44,694 nucleotides of DNA from Syntrophobacterales bacterium (lineage in GTDB: Bacteria; Desulfobacterota; Desulfobaccia; Desulfobaccales; 0-14-0-80-60-11): NCBI GenBank assembly GCA_023229795.1, contig JALNYP010000030.1, forward strand, positions 1 to 44,694, written 5' to 3'. The notes under the pieces are model-generated. The model was not told the origin of the DNA and made no database searches. It saw only the letters and a list, made by a program, of their open reading frames with translations. Below, one piece after another: positions 23,026 through 31,846 of this stretch. The position numbers and the translations under genes are program-made. How positions within the stretch are numbered: position 1 is the stretch's first letter; each line of letters begins with the position of its first letter.

Positions 23026-26000
23026 AAATCCTCTCGTTAGAGCATCTGGATGAGGTCAAGCAGCGGGGCCTGGCCCTGACCTATCCCCCTAAGATCAAGA
23101 TCATGGTGGGCATGGCCACCTGCGGTATTTCCGCCGGCGCGGACAAGGTCTTCAAGGCGTTGGCCGACGGCCTGGAAGAAAGCGGCCTGGATGTGGTGCT
23201 GGATACCACCGGCTGCATCGGCTACTGCCAGCGGGAGCCCCTGGTGGATGTGGTCTATCCCGGGAAGGTGCGCCTCATGTATCACAATATGACGCCCGAG
23301 AAGGCGCTGGAGTTGCTTTCAGCCATCAGCGCCGGGCAGTTCTATTGGGACAACCTCCTGTGCCGCATCGATCAGGAAGAATTTCTGATGGAGGGCAGCT
23401 TTCGTCCTTACGCCAATCCGCACCCCCCGGAACTGCCCCAGGACATTCCCCGCTACCAGGATCTGCCTTTCTTCGCCAAGCAGGTAAAAATTTCCCTGCG
23501 CAATTGCGGCTTCATCAACCCCGAGCGGATCGAGGAATACATTGCCCGGGGCGGCTACCGGGCCCTGCATCAAGCCGTCACCTCCATGACCCCCGAACAG
23601 GTCATTGCCGAGGTGAAGGCGTCGGGCCTAAGGGGCCGGGGAGGCGCCGGGTTCCCCACCGGCCAGAAATGGGAGTTTTGCCGCCAGGCGCCCGGGGACG
23701 TCAAATATGTGATCTGCAATGCCGATGAAGGCGACCCCGGGGCTTTTATGGATCGCGGCATCCTCGAAGGCGACCCCCATGCGGTCATCGAAGGCATGGC
23801 TATCGGCGCCTATGCCATGGGGGCCAAAGAAGGCTACGTTTATTGCCGGGCGGAGTATCCGCTGGCCATCAGCCGCCTGAAAACCGCCATCTCCCAGGCC
23901 CGCTCGCTGGGACTCCTGGGGGAGCGGATCTTCAACAGCCCCTACTCCTTCACCCTGAAGATCCGGGAAGGCGCCGGCGCCTTCGTGTGCGGCGAGGAAA
24001 CCGCGCTCATTGCCTCCATCGAAGGCCGCGTGGGCGAACCCCGGCCCCGTCCCCCCTTCCCGGCCCAAAAGGGCTTATGGGGCAAGCCCACCACGATCAA
24101 CAATGTGAAAACCTGGTCCCACATCGCCCCCATCGTGGCCCGGGGAGCCGGCTGGTACGCCGGCTTTGGCACCGAAACCGCCCGGGGCACTACGGTCTTT
24201 TCCCTGGTGGGCAAGATCAACAACTCGGGTCTGGTGGAGATTCCCTTGGGCATGCCCCTGAAAGAATTGATTTACGATATCGGCGGGGGCATCCAGGACA
24301 ACCGGATGTTGAAGGCGGTGCAGACCGGTGGACCCTCCGGCGGCTGCATCCCGGCCAGCCTGATGGACACCCCGGTGGAGTATGAATCCCTGGCCAAGCT
24401 CGGCTCCATCATGGGTTCCGGCGGCATGATCGTCATGGACCAGGGGACCTGCATGGTGGATTTGGCCAAGTATTTCATCGCCTTCACCATGGATGAATCC
24501 TGCGGCAAGTGCACCCCCTGCCGGGAAGGCACCCAGCGCCTGTGGGAAATCCTCAACACCATCACCGAAGGCCGCGGCGCGGAAAGCGATCTGGACGCCC
24601 TGGAAGAACTGGGCGCTTACATCAAGGAATGTGCGTTGTGTGGCCTGGGGGCCACCGCGCCCAACCCGGTGCTCACCACCCTGAAGTATTTCCGGGAGGA
24701 ATACCTCCAGCACATTGTCGATAAACAATGTCCGGCCCGGGTCTGCCGGCGCCTGTCACCCGCGCCCTGCCAGTTCGCCTGCCCGGCCGGGATAGATGTC
24801 CCCAGCTACATCGCCTTGATTGCCCAGGGACAGTATGAGGAGGCCCTGGAACTCATTCAGGAGGACAACCCGCTGCCCGGGGTCTGCGGTTACGTCTGTG
24901 CCGCCCCTTGCGAGGTGCAGTGCAAACGCGGGGTGATCGACAAGCCCCTGGCCATCAGATCGCTCAAACGCTTTGTGGCGGATTTCGTGCGGGAGCAGGG
25001 CTCCGTCATCCATTACCAGGCGCCCCCCCGAGCCGAAAAGGTGGCGGTCGTCGGCTCGGGTCCCGCCGGACTGAGCGCGGCTTATTATCTGGCCCGGGAG
25101 GGCTACCCGGTAACGGTCTTTGAGGCCTTGCCGGAGGTGGGCGGGCTGCTGCGGGTCGGCCTCCCCAGCTTTCGCTTGCCTCAAGAGGTCCTCGATTTTG
25201 ACCTCCGGACCATCACCGACCTGGGGGTGGAGTTCCGAACTCACACCCGCCTGGGTCGAGACATCTCTCTGGACGGTTTGCGGGACCAGGGGTACCAGGC
25301 CTTCTTCCTGGCTACCGGCACCCACAATATCATCCGCCTGGAGATTGAGGGCGAAGATCTGCCGGGAGTAATGTCGGCACTGGATTTTTTACGGCAGGTT
25401 AGATTGGACAGGGCTCCGACTCTGGGAAAACGGGTGGCGGTCATTGGCGGCGGCAACGTGGCCATGGACGTGGCCCGCACCGCCCGCCGGCAGGGAGCCT
25501 CCCAAGTGACCATCATCTGCCTGGAAAGCCGGGAGGAAATGCCGGCCTTTCCTGAGGAGGTGGCCCAAGCCCAGGAAGAAGGCCTAACCTTCCGGTTCCT
25601 CACTCAGCCCATTAAAATCTTAGGGGAAGACAGTGTCACAGGTATCCTCTGCCAAGGCCTGGAACTGGGCAAGGCCGACTTATCGGGCTGGCGGCGCCCC
25701 ATCCCGGTGCACGGTTCGGAAATCGCCCTGGAGGTGGACGGGGTGATCCGGGCTATCGGCCAAATCGCGCCGGTGATGAAATTCTCCCTGGTTGACGAAC
25801 CTTTGCGCGTCACGGAACGCCGCAACATTTGGACCCACCCGATCAATCTGGCCACCAATCTCCCCGGGGTCTTTGCCGGGGGCGACGTCGTCACCGGCCC
25901 GGCCATCATCGTGCAGGCAGTGTGGGCCGGTAAACAGGCCGCCAGGTCCATCCATCGTTACCTGCGAGGGAAGCCCCTCGAAGAAACCTCCCGCATTCCC

Positions 26001-26189
26001 GTGCCGCGGCGGCGGGTGGCGCCCTCGGAGGTTGCGGACGAAGAACGGGCCCAGTTCCTGCGGCCGGACATGCCCAAAAGCAGAGCCATGGAGCGCATCA
26101 AGGATTTTTCCCTGGTCGAACTGGGACTCACCGAAGAGCAATGCCGCCAGGAGGCCCTAAGGTGCCTCAGGTGTGATTTAGGAGACTAG
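23022..26189 (+). CDS. NuoF-type NADH-binding flavoprotein fused to a GltD-like FAD oxidoreductase
   Basis: A 1055-residue soluble electron-transfer subunit. Residues 20-130 are a thioredoxin-like ferredoxin (C34 in GMATCGISAGA; TTGCIGYCQREP). Residues about 150-570 are the 51-kDa NuoF domain: FMN/NADH motifs GLRGRGGAGFPTGQKWEF and NADEGDPGAFMDRGILEGDP, then the 4Fe-4S ligands ESCGKCTPCREGT near 492-504. Residues about 575-660 are the Fe-S entry domain of GltD/NfnB (CQFACPAGIDVPSYI; GVCGYVCAAPCEVQCKRG). Next come the FAD motif VAVVGSGPAGLSAAYYLARE at about 673 and the NAD(P)H motif VAVIGGGNVAMDVARTAR at about 804. It ends in a CLRC motif. Two pyridine-nucleotide sites in one chain suggest NADH/NADPH exchange with ferredoxin. 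Start overlaps the previous stop. Confidence 0.92.
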   Translation: MKILSLEHLDEVKQRGLALTYPPKIKIMVGMATCGISAGADKVFKALADGLEESGLDVVLDTTGCIGYCQREPLVDVVYPGKVRLMYHNMTPEKALELLSAISAGQFYWDNLLCRIDQEEFLMEGSFRPYANPHPPELPQDIPRYQDLPFFAKQVKISLRNCGFINPERIEEYIARGGYRALHQAVTSMTPEQVIAEVKASGLRGRGGAGFPTGQKWEFCRQAPGDVKYVICNADEGDPGAFMDRGILEGDPHAVIEGMAIGAYAMGAKEGYVYCRAEYPLAISRLKTAISQARSLGLLGERIFNSPYSFTLKIREGAGAFVCGEETALIASIEGRVGEPRPRPPFPAQKGLWGKPTTINNVKTWSHIAPIVARGAGWYAGFGTETARGTTVFSLVGKINNSGLVEIPLGMPLKELIYDIGGGIQDNRMLKAVQTGGPSGGCIPASLMDTPVEYESLAKLGSIMGSGGMIVMDQGTCMVDLAKYFIAFTMDESCGKCTPCREGTQRLWEILNTITEGRGAESDLDALEELGAYIKECALCGLGATAPNPVLTTLKYFREEYLQHIVDKQCPARVCRRLSPAPCQFACPAGIDVPSYIALIAQGQYEEALELIQEDNPLPGVCGYVCAAPCEVQCKRGVIDKPLAIRSLKRFVADFVREQGSVIHYQAPPRAEKVAVVGSGPAGLSAAYYLAREGYPVTVFEALPEVGGLLRVGLPSFRLPQEVLDFDLRTITDLGVEFRTHTRLGRDISLDGLRDQGYQAFFLATGTHNIIRLEIEGEDLPGVMSALDFLRQVRLDRAPTLGKRVAVIGGGNVAMDVARTARRQGASQVTIICLESREEMPAFPEEVAQAQEEGLTFRFLTQPIKILGEDSVTGILCQGLELGKADLSGWRRPIPVHGSEIALEVDGVIRAIGQIAPVMKFSLVDEPLRVTERRNIWTHPINLATNLPGVFAGGDVVTGPAIIVQAVWAGKQAARSIHRYLRGKPLEETSRIPVPRRRVAPSEVADEERAQFLRPDMPKSRAMERIKDFSLVELGLTEEQCRQEALRCLRCDLGD

Positions 26190-26192
26190 GCG

Positions 26193-29100
26193 ATGATCAA
26201 CCTGACGATTGACGGACTCCTGGCAGAAGTTCCGGCGGATTCCACCGTCTTGGAGGCGGCCCGGAAACTGCGTATCAATATCCCCACCCTGTGTTACTAC
26301 GAGGCCATCGAAGCCTACGGGGGCTGCCGCCTGTGCGTGGTGGAGGTGGAGAAGAACGGCCGCTCCCGCCTCACCGCGTCCTGCACCCTGCCGGTGGAAG
26401 AGGGTCTGAACGTCCAGACCCAGTCCCCCCGGGTCCTCAAGGCGCGGCAGATGACCATGGAGCTCCTCCTGGGACGGTGCCCGGGGGTTCCCGCCCTGCA
26501 GCATATGGCCCGGCAGTTGGGGGTCTCGGAGGTCAGATATTCCCCCGGAACCAGCGAGTGCACCTTGTGCGGCCTGTGCGTCCGGGTCTGCAGCGAGCTC
26601 CAGCACGTGGGGGCCATCGGCATGGTGGGCCGGGGCGCCAAACGCCAGGTGATGACCCCCTTCGGGGAGTTCTCCGAGGTGTGCCGCACCTGCGGGGCTT
26701 GCGCCCATGTCTGTCCCACCGGCCATATGCAGGAGATCGGCAAAATCAGCGGCAAGACGCCCAGGCCCAAGGTCTCCGAATTCAACCTGGGCCTCACCAG
26801 CCGGGGCAACATCTACCGCACCTATCCCCAGGCAGTCCCGGCCACGCCGGTCATTGACCCGGCCAATTGCATCCAGTTCCTGACTGGAGACTGCGGGGTC
26901 TGCGCCCAATCCTGCGTGGCCGGCGCCATCGACTACGGCCAGAAAGAAGAGACCGTATCCGTCGAGGTGGGCTCGGTCATCCTGGCGCCCGGATTCCGCA
27001 CCTTCGACCCCAAGGCCTTGCCCAACCTGTCGTACCAGCACCCCAATGTGGTCACCACCCTGGAATTCGAACGCATCCTCAGCCCGGGGGGGCCGTTCCA
27101 GGGCCATGTGCAGCGCCTGTCCGACGGCCGGGAGCCGAAAAAGATCGCCTGGATTTTATGCGTGGGTTCTCGAAGCGAGCGGGAAGGTTGCCAGAACTAT
27201 TGCTCGGCGGTGTGCTGCATGACAGCCCTCAAACAGGCGATCATCGCCAAGGAGCACATCGGCCCCGAGTTGGAGATGGCCATCTTTTATATGGACATGC
27301 GCACCACCCGCAAGGATTTCGAGAAATACTACGAGCGCGTCAAGGGCCAGGGAGCCCGGATGATCCGGGCCATGGTGCACTCGGTGCGGCCCGATAGCAA
27401 TTCGGGAGATCTCCGCCTGGATTACGTGACCGAAGCTGGGGAGCCTCGCCTCGAAACCTTCGATATGGTGGTCCTGGCGGTGGGCATGGAGATTCCGGCC
27501 AGCACCAGGGACCTGGCCAAGAGGGTGGGCATCGACCTCAGTCCGCATGGATTTGTGGAAGCCAGTTGCTTTGCGCCGGTGGCCACCTCCCGGCCCGGGA
27601 TTTACGCCTGCGGCGCCTTTACCGGGCCGAAAGATATCCCGGAGTCGGTGCGGGAAGGCAGCGCCGCGGTGGCCGCGGCCACCCAGGCCATCGCGGCCGC
27701 CAGGAATACCCTGCTGAAAAAGAAGGAATATCCGCCGGAGCGGGATGTCTGGACCGAACCGCCCCGGGTGGGGGTCTTTGTCTGCAACTGCGGCATCAAC
27801 ATCGGGGGGGTCGCGGACGTGCCGGCCATTGTGGAGTATGCCCGCTCGATTCCCGATGTCGCTTACGCCCAGGAGAATCTGTTTACCTGCTCGGAAGACG
27901 CCCAGAATCTGATGATCGACAAGATCAAGGAGCACCGCCTGAACCGGGTGGTGGTGGCGGCCTGCAGCCCCTCGACCCACCAGCCTATTTTTCAGGACAT
28001 GCTGCGCAACGCCGGCCTCAACAAATATCTCTTCGAGATGGCCAACATCCGGAACCACTGCACCTGGGTGCATCAGGGGGAGCCGGCGGCCGCGACCCGG
28101 AAGTGCCGGGACCTGGTGAATATGTCGATTGCCAAGGCGCGGCTCCTGCAGCCGCTGCCTTATCTGTCCGTGGGGGTCAATAAAAAGGCCCTGGTCATCG
28201 GCGGCGGGGTCGCGGGCTTAAGCGCCGCCCTGGGTCTGGCCGAGCTAGGCTATGCCGTGCATCTGGCCGAACGCCAGAGCCGGTTGGGCGGCCACGCCCT
28301 CAAGCTGCATACCACCTGGCGGGGAGAGCCGGTGGCCCCCTTTGTCCAAGGTTTAATCGGGCAGGTGAACAGCCACCCCAATATCCAGGTGCACCTGGAA
28401 GCTACCGCCCAAGAGGTCTCCGGCACGGTAGGCAATTTCATTACCACCCTGTCCGACGGCCAAGTGGTGGACCACGGCGCGGTCATTCTGGCCACCGGCG
28501 CGGAGTCGTTTAAACCTGAAGGCATGTATCTCTACAACGAGCACCCCGGGGTGCTCCTCTCGCTGCAACTGGACCAGGAACTGGCCGCGCTGAGCAGCAC
28601 GGTCAAGGGTGCCCGGTCGGCCGCGTTTATCCAGTGCGTGGGCTCCCGGGTCCCGGAGCGGCCTTACTGCAGCCGGGTGTGCTGCTCCCACAGTGTGGAA
28701 AATGCCCTCAAGCTCAAGGAAATCAACCCCGATTGCGAGGTGGTCATCTTCTATCGGGACATGCGCACTACCGGCGAGCGGGAAATCCTCTACCAGCAGG
28801 CCCGGGAGAAAGGCGTCCTGTTTATCCGCTATTCCCTGGACCAGCCGCCGGTGGTGTCAGCCAACGGGGACGGCCTCAAAATTACCGCGCTGGATCATAT
28901 CCTGAACCGGCCGGTATCCTTTACGGCGGATCTCTTGACCCTGGCCACCGCCATCGTGCCCCATGACAATACCCACCTGGCGGAATTATACAAGGTGGCC
29001 CTCAATGAAGAGGGGTTTTTCAACGAGGCCCACGCCAAGATCAGGCCGGTGGATTGTGCCACGGAGGGCATCTTTCTGGCCGGCCTGTGCCACAACCCCA

Positions 29101-29441
29101 AGCCGCTGGAGGATTCCATCCGCCTGGCCTGGGCCGCGGCGGCCCGGGCCGCCACGATCCTTTCCAAAGAGTACCTCGAATTGGGGGCCAACATCGCGGT
29201 GCCCACGGATGAAAACTGCGACGGCTGCGCCTTCTGTGTGGACGGCTGCCCCTTTAAGGCCATTACCCTGATGGAATACATGCGGGAAGGCCAGGTCAAA
29301 AAAACCGTGGACGTCAACGAAACGCTCTGCAAGGGCTGCGGTTCCTGCATGGCCACCTGCCCGAAACAGGGCATTAACGTGGCCGGCTTCTCCGTCCAGC
29401 AGTTGGAGGCCCAGGTAGACGCAGCCTTGGGCCTGATCTGA
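26193..29441 (+). CDS. NuoG-like Fe-S module fused to HdrA C-terminal half and a second complete HdrA
   Basis: A 1082-residue protein. Residues 1-80 are a 2Fe-2S ferredoxin (C34, C45, C48, C64). The H-x3-C cluster motif usual next in NuoG is not evident. Two 4Fe-4S motifs follow (C123/126/129/133 and C164/167/170/174). At about 193 it enters HdrA, but at its middle: KVSEFNLGLTSRGNIYRTYP and QAVPATPVIDPANC, with C226-x7-C234-x2-C237-x3-C241. No FAD Rossmann motif precedes this; that half is in the gene at 22120. Residues about 526-1000 are a second HdrA (VGVFVCNCGINIGGVADVP; FAD motif ALVIGGGVAGLSAALGLAEL at about 665). Two C-terminal 4Fe-4S motifs close it (CDGCAFCVDGCP, CKGCGSCMATCP). Starts 3 bp after the NuoF gene. 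Confidence 0.92.
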   Translation: MINLTIDGLLAEVPADSTVLEAARKLRINIPTLCYYEAIEAYGGCRLCVVEVEKNGRSRLTASCTLPVEEGLNVQTQSPRVLKARQMTMELLLGRCPGVPALQHMARQLGVSEVRYSPGTSECTLCGLCVRVCSELQHVGAIGMVGRGAKRQVMTPFGEFSEVCRTCGACAHVCPTGHMQEIGKISGKTPRPKVSEFNLGLTSRGNIYRTYPQAVPATPVIDPANCIQFLTGDCGVCAQSCVAGAIDYGQKEETVSVEVGSVILAPGFRTFDPKALPNLSYQHPNVVTTLEFERILSPGGPFQGHVQRLSDGREPKKIAWILCVGSRSEREGCQNYCSAVCCMTALKQAIIAKEHIGPELEMAIFYMDMRTTRKDFEKYYERVKGQGARMIRAMVHSVRPDSNSGDLRLDYVTEAGEPRLETFDMVVLAVGMEIPASTRDLAKRVGIDLSPHGFVEASCFAPVATSRPGIYACGAFTGPKDIPESVREGSAAVAAATQAIAAARNTLLKKKEYPPERDVWTEPPRVGVFVCNCGINIGGVADVPAIVEYARSIPDVAYAQENLFTCSEDAQNLMIDKIKEHRLNRVVVAACSPSTHQPIFQDMLRNAGLNKYLFEMANIRNHCTWVHQGEPAAATRKCRDLVNMSIAKARLLQPLPYLSVGVNKKALVIGGGVAGLSAALGLAELGYAVHLAERQSRLGGHALKLHTTWRGEPVAPFVQGLIGQVNSHPNIQVHLEATAQEVSGTVGNFITTLSDGQVVDHGAVILATGAESFKPEGMYLYNEHPGVLLSLQLDQELAALSSTVKGARSAAFIQCVGSRVPERPYCSRVCCSHSVENALKLKEINPDCEVVIFYRDMRTTGEREILYQQAREKGVLFIRYSLDQPPVVSANGDGLKITALDHILNRPVSFTADLLTLATAIVPHDNTHLAELYKVALNEEGFFNEAHAKIRPVDCATEGIFLAGLCHNPKPLEDSIRLAWAAAARAATILSKEYLELGANIAVPTDENCDGCAFCVDGCPFKAITLMEYMREGQVKKTVDVNETLCKGCGSCMATCPKQGINVAGFSVQQLEAQVDAALGLI

Positions 29442-29575
29442 GAGGGGCGAGGACGGACTGCCTGTTGGAATAATGGACAATTGACGACAATCATGTTATC
29501 ATGTGAAACCCCTGGATGAACCTGGCGGCGCCTGGCAGGAAAGCGCGCCATTGTACTCCTCTAATGGAGTTCACC

Positions 29576-31846
29576 ATGTGTCCCGGCAAGCAGGCCTATA
29601 ATCTGGCCCTGGTGGGTGCAGGGCGGCAAGGCATGGCCATCCTCGAGGCCCTGGTGCCTCTCCAGCGGGATGACCAGTTCCTGCGCGTGGTGGGGGTGGC
29701 GGATCTGAACCCGGAAGCCCCCGGCATCCTCTATGCTTACCGGCATAATCTGTTGGTCACCGTCGATTTTACCGACCTGTTCCAAATCCCCGAATTGGAC
29801 ATCATCGTCAACGCCACCGGCCGGCCGGAAGTCTCTTTACAGTTAGACAGCCAGCGACCCGGGAGATTGATCGTCCTCAATGTGGATCGCCCCCTTTCCT
29901 GGGAGGGATTCTGGGACCTCATCTCCATGGATCTTTCCTCGGTCCAGGCAGCCACCCCTTTAAAAATCGTCATTGTGGGGGGAGGTAAAGCAGGACATGA
30001 AGTTCTGCAGTTGATTGCCAGGGATCAGCATTACCAGCGCCGCATCGACATTCTGGGGGTGGTTGATCTCAACAGCCAGGCCCAGGGAATCATCCTGGCG
30101 AGAAATATGGGGATCCCCACCTTTACCGACTGCGCTGCCCTCCTGGGGTCAAATCCGGACCTTATTCTGGAACTCACCGGAGACCCCAAAGTGCGGGATA
30201 AAATCATTCAGCAAAAGGGGCCCGGCACCCAGATTATCGACCACAGTAAGGCGCGGCTGTTCTGGGATATTTTGTATAGAGAAGAAGACCGGCTGCGGAG
30301 TAAGGTGGAAAATGAAATCAGGTTGGCCGGCCAACGCACTCGCTTTCAGAGAATATTCAACCACCTGCCCGATCCGGTCCTCGTGCTGAGCCCCGATTAT
30401 TTGGTGGAGGAAGCCAATCTCCCCTTTCTGAACCGCTTCCACAAGACGGTTCCTGAGGTTATCGGCAAGCCGTGCTATGAAGTATTTCACCAGTTCGACG
30501 AGCCCTGTGACCGCAGAGGCATGGCCTGTCCTTTGCCGAGGGTTTTGCAGAGTGGCCAAACCGTCCAGATTTCACAGCGCTCCGCCAACCGCGGCACGAT
30601 TCGTTATGATGAAATCACCATGTCCCCTTTGTGTCCGCCGGAGGGGACCCAAAAAAGGCTTATCGAAGTTATCAAAGATATCACCGCTCGCAAGGAGTTG
30701 GAGGAGGCCTTGCAGAGTTCGGAAGAAAGGACCCGGAAGGATAAGGATTTTCTGGAGACCATTGTCAATGGTATTGTCGACCATATGATGGTGATCGACC
30801 TTAACTACCGGATCATCGAAGTTAACCGGACCTTGCTGGAGATGGTGGGCCTGAAACGGGAAGAAGTGGTGGGCCGACACTGTTATGAAGTGTCGCACCA
30901 CTTGAAAGTTCCGTGCACTACTCCGGATCATCCCTGTCCTTTAAAAGAGGTGGTGGCTACGGGCAAGGCCGCCTCAGCCACGCATGTACACTTCGATAAG
31001 CATCGCCGGGAGCACTATTATCACGTGGTCTGCCACCCGCTGTTTGATGAGGCCGGGCGGATTCATCGGGTAGTTGACCTGTCGCGGGATATTACCCAGG
31101 AGATCATGGCCCGCATGCACATACTCCATGATGACAAGATGAGTTCTTTGGGGAAGTTGTCTGCCAGCGTGGTGCACGAAATCAATAATCCCCTGACCGG
31201 CATCCTCAACTTCGTCAGTTTGATGGAAAGTATGCTGGCCCAGGGGGCGCTCAGCCCGGAGGAATTGGGTGATTTCCGCCGCTACCTCGCCATGGTCCAT
31301 ACTGAAACCGCCCGGATCAGCCGAACGATTGCCAATCTCCTGGCCTTTGCGCGCAAGACCAAACCGGAATTCAAACCACTGGACCTCAACGCCATAGCCG
31401 CGGAGACCTTGTCTCTTACGGGGTATCAAATGCGGCTCCAGGGAATTACCGTGGAGCGTCAACTGGCCAAGGACCTGCTGCCGGTCCTGGCGGATAAGGG
31501 GCAGATGAAGCAGACGTTTTTGAACCTCTTCCTGAACGCTCAGGACGCCATGCCCGAGGGGGGCGTGCTCACCCTGGAGACAAAGAATTCCCGGCGCCAC
31601 ATGGTGGTGGTAAAGGTATCCGACACCGGGAGAGGTATCCCCAAGGAAAGTTTCTCCCAGATCTTCGAACCGTTCTTTACGACGAAAAAGACCAGTTCCG
31701 GCGCGGGGTTGGGGCTCTCCGTGGTGTACGGCATCATCCGGGATCACAAGGGAACCATTAAAGTGGATAGCGTCCTGGGGCAAGGGACCTCGTTTACCAT
31801 TCGTCTGCCGGCCTTTAAGCCTGGAGAAAAAGATGCTGCCACATAA
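29576..31846 (+). CDS. Sensor histidine kinase with tandem Rossmann NAD-binding-like domains
   Basis: A 756-residue kinase without membrane segments. Domain 1 (about 5-125) opens with YNLALVGAGRQGMAILEAL and ends a strand with IIVNATGRPEV. Domain 2 (about 129-250) repeats this with LKIVIVGGGKAGHEVLQLI and LILELTGDPKV. Both look like NAD(P)-binding Rossmann folds (GxGxxG). PAS domains follow at about 255-375 and 395-515, both with a Cys motif (PCYEVFHQFDEPC...CPL and HCYEVSHHLKVPC...CPL). Then HisKA with His534 (SVVHEINNPLTGILNF) and an ATPase domain (DTGRGIPKESFSQIFEPFF). GGAG 6 nt upstream supports the ATG at 29576; the frame is open from 29516. It overlaps the NtrC gene and lies 134 bp after the Hdr operon, suggesting it reads NAD(H) state for that operon (inference). 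Confidence 0.85.
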   Translation: MCPGKQAYNLALVGAGRQGMAILEALVPLQRDDQFLRVVGVADLNPEAPGILYAYRHNLLVTVDFTDLFQIPELDIIVNATGRPEVSLQLDSQRPGRLIVLNVDRPLSWEGFWDLISMDLSSVQAATPLKIVIVGGGKAGHEVLQLIARDQHYQRRIDILGVVDLNSQAQGIILARNMGIPTFTDCAALLGSNPDLILELTGDPKVRDKIIQQKGPGTQIIDHSKARLFWDILYREEDRLRSKVENEIRLAGQRTRFQRIFNHLPDPVLVLSPDYLVEEANLPFLNRFHKTVPEVIGKPCYEVFHQFDEPCDRRGMACPLPRVLQSGQTVQISQRSANRGTIRYDEITMSPLCPPEGTQKRLIEVIKDITARKELEEALQSSEERTRKDKDFLETIVNGIVDHMMVIDLNYRIIEVNRTLLEMVGLKREEVVGRHCYEVSHHLKVPCTTPDHPCPLKEVVATGKAASATHVHFDKHRREHYYHVVCHPLFDEAGRIHRVVDLSRDITQEIMARMHILHDDKMSSLGKLSASVVHEINNPLTGILNFVSLMESMLAQGALSPEELGDFRRYLAMVHTETARISRTIANLLAFARKTKPEFKPLDLNAIAAETLSLTGYQMRLQGITVERQLAKDLLPVLADKGQMKQTFLNLFLNAQDAMPEGGVLTLETKNSRRHMVVVKVSDTGRGIPKESFSQIFEPFFTTKKTSSGAGLGLSVVYGIIRDHKGTIKVDSVLGQGTSFTIRLPAFKPGEKDAAT

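Noticed and set aside
26178..27107. A 309-codon minus-strand frame opposite the NuoG/HdrA gene
   Set aside because: No recognisable protein, no ribosome site, and the plus strand is a clear Fe-S protein.
29516..29575. Upstream ATGs at 29516 and 29564 as the kinase start
   Set aside because: Neither has a ribosome site; GGAG sits 6 nt before the ATG at 29576 and the conserved Rossmann strand begins just after it.
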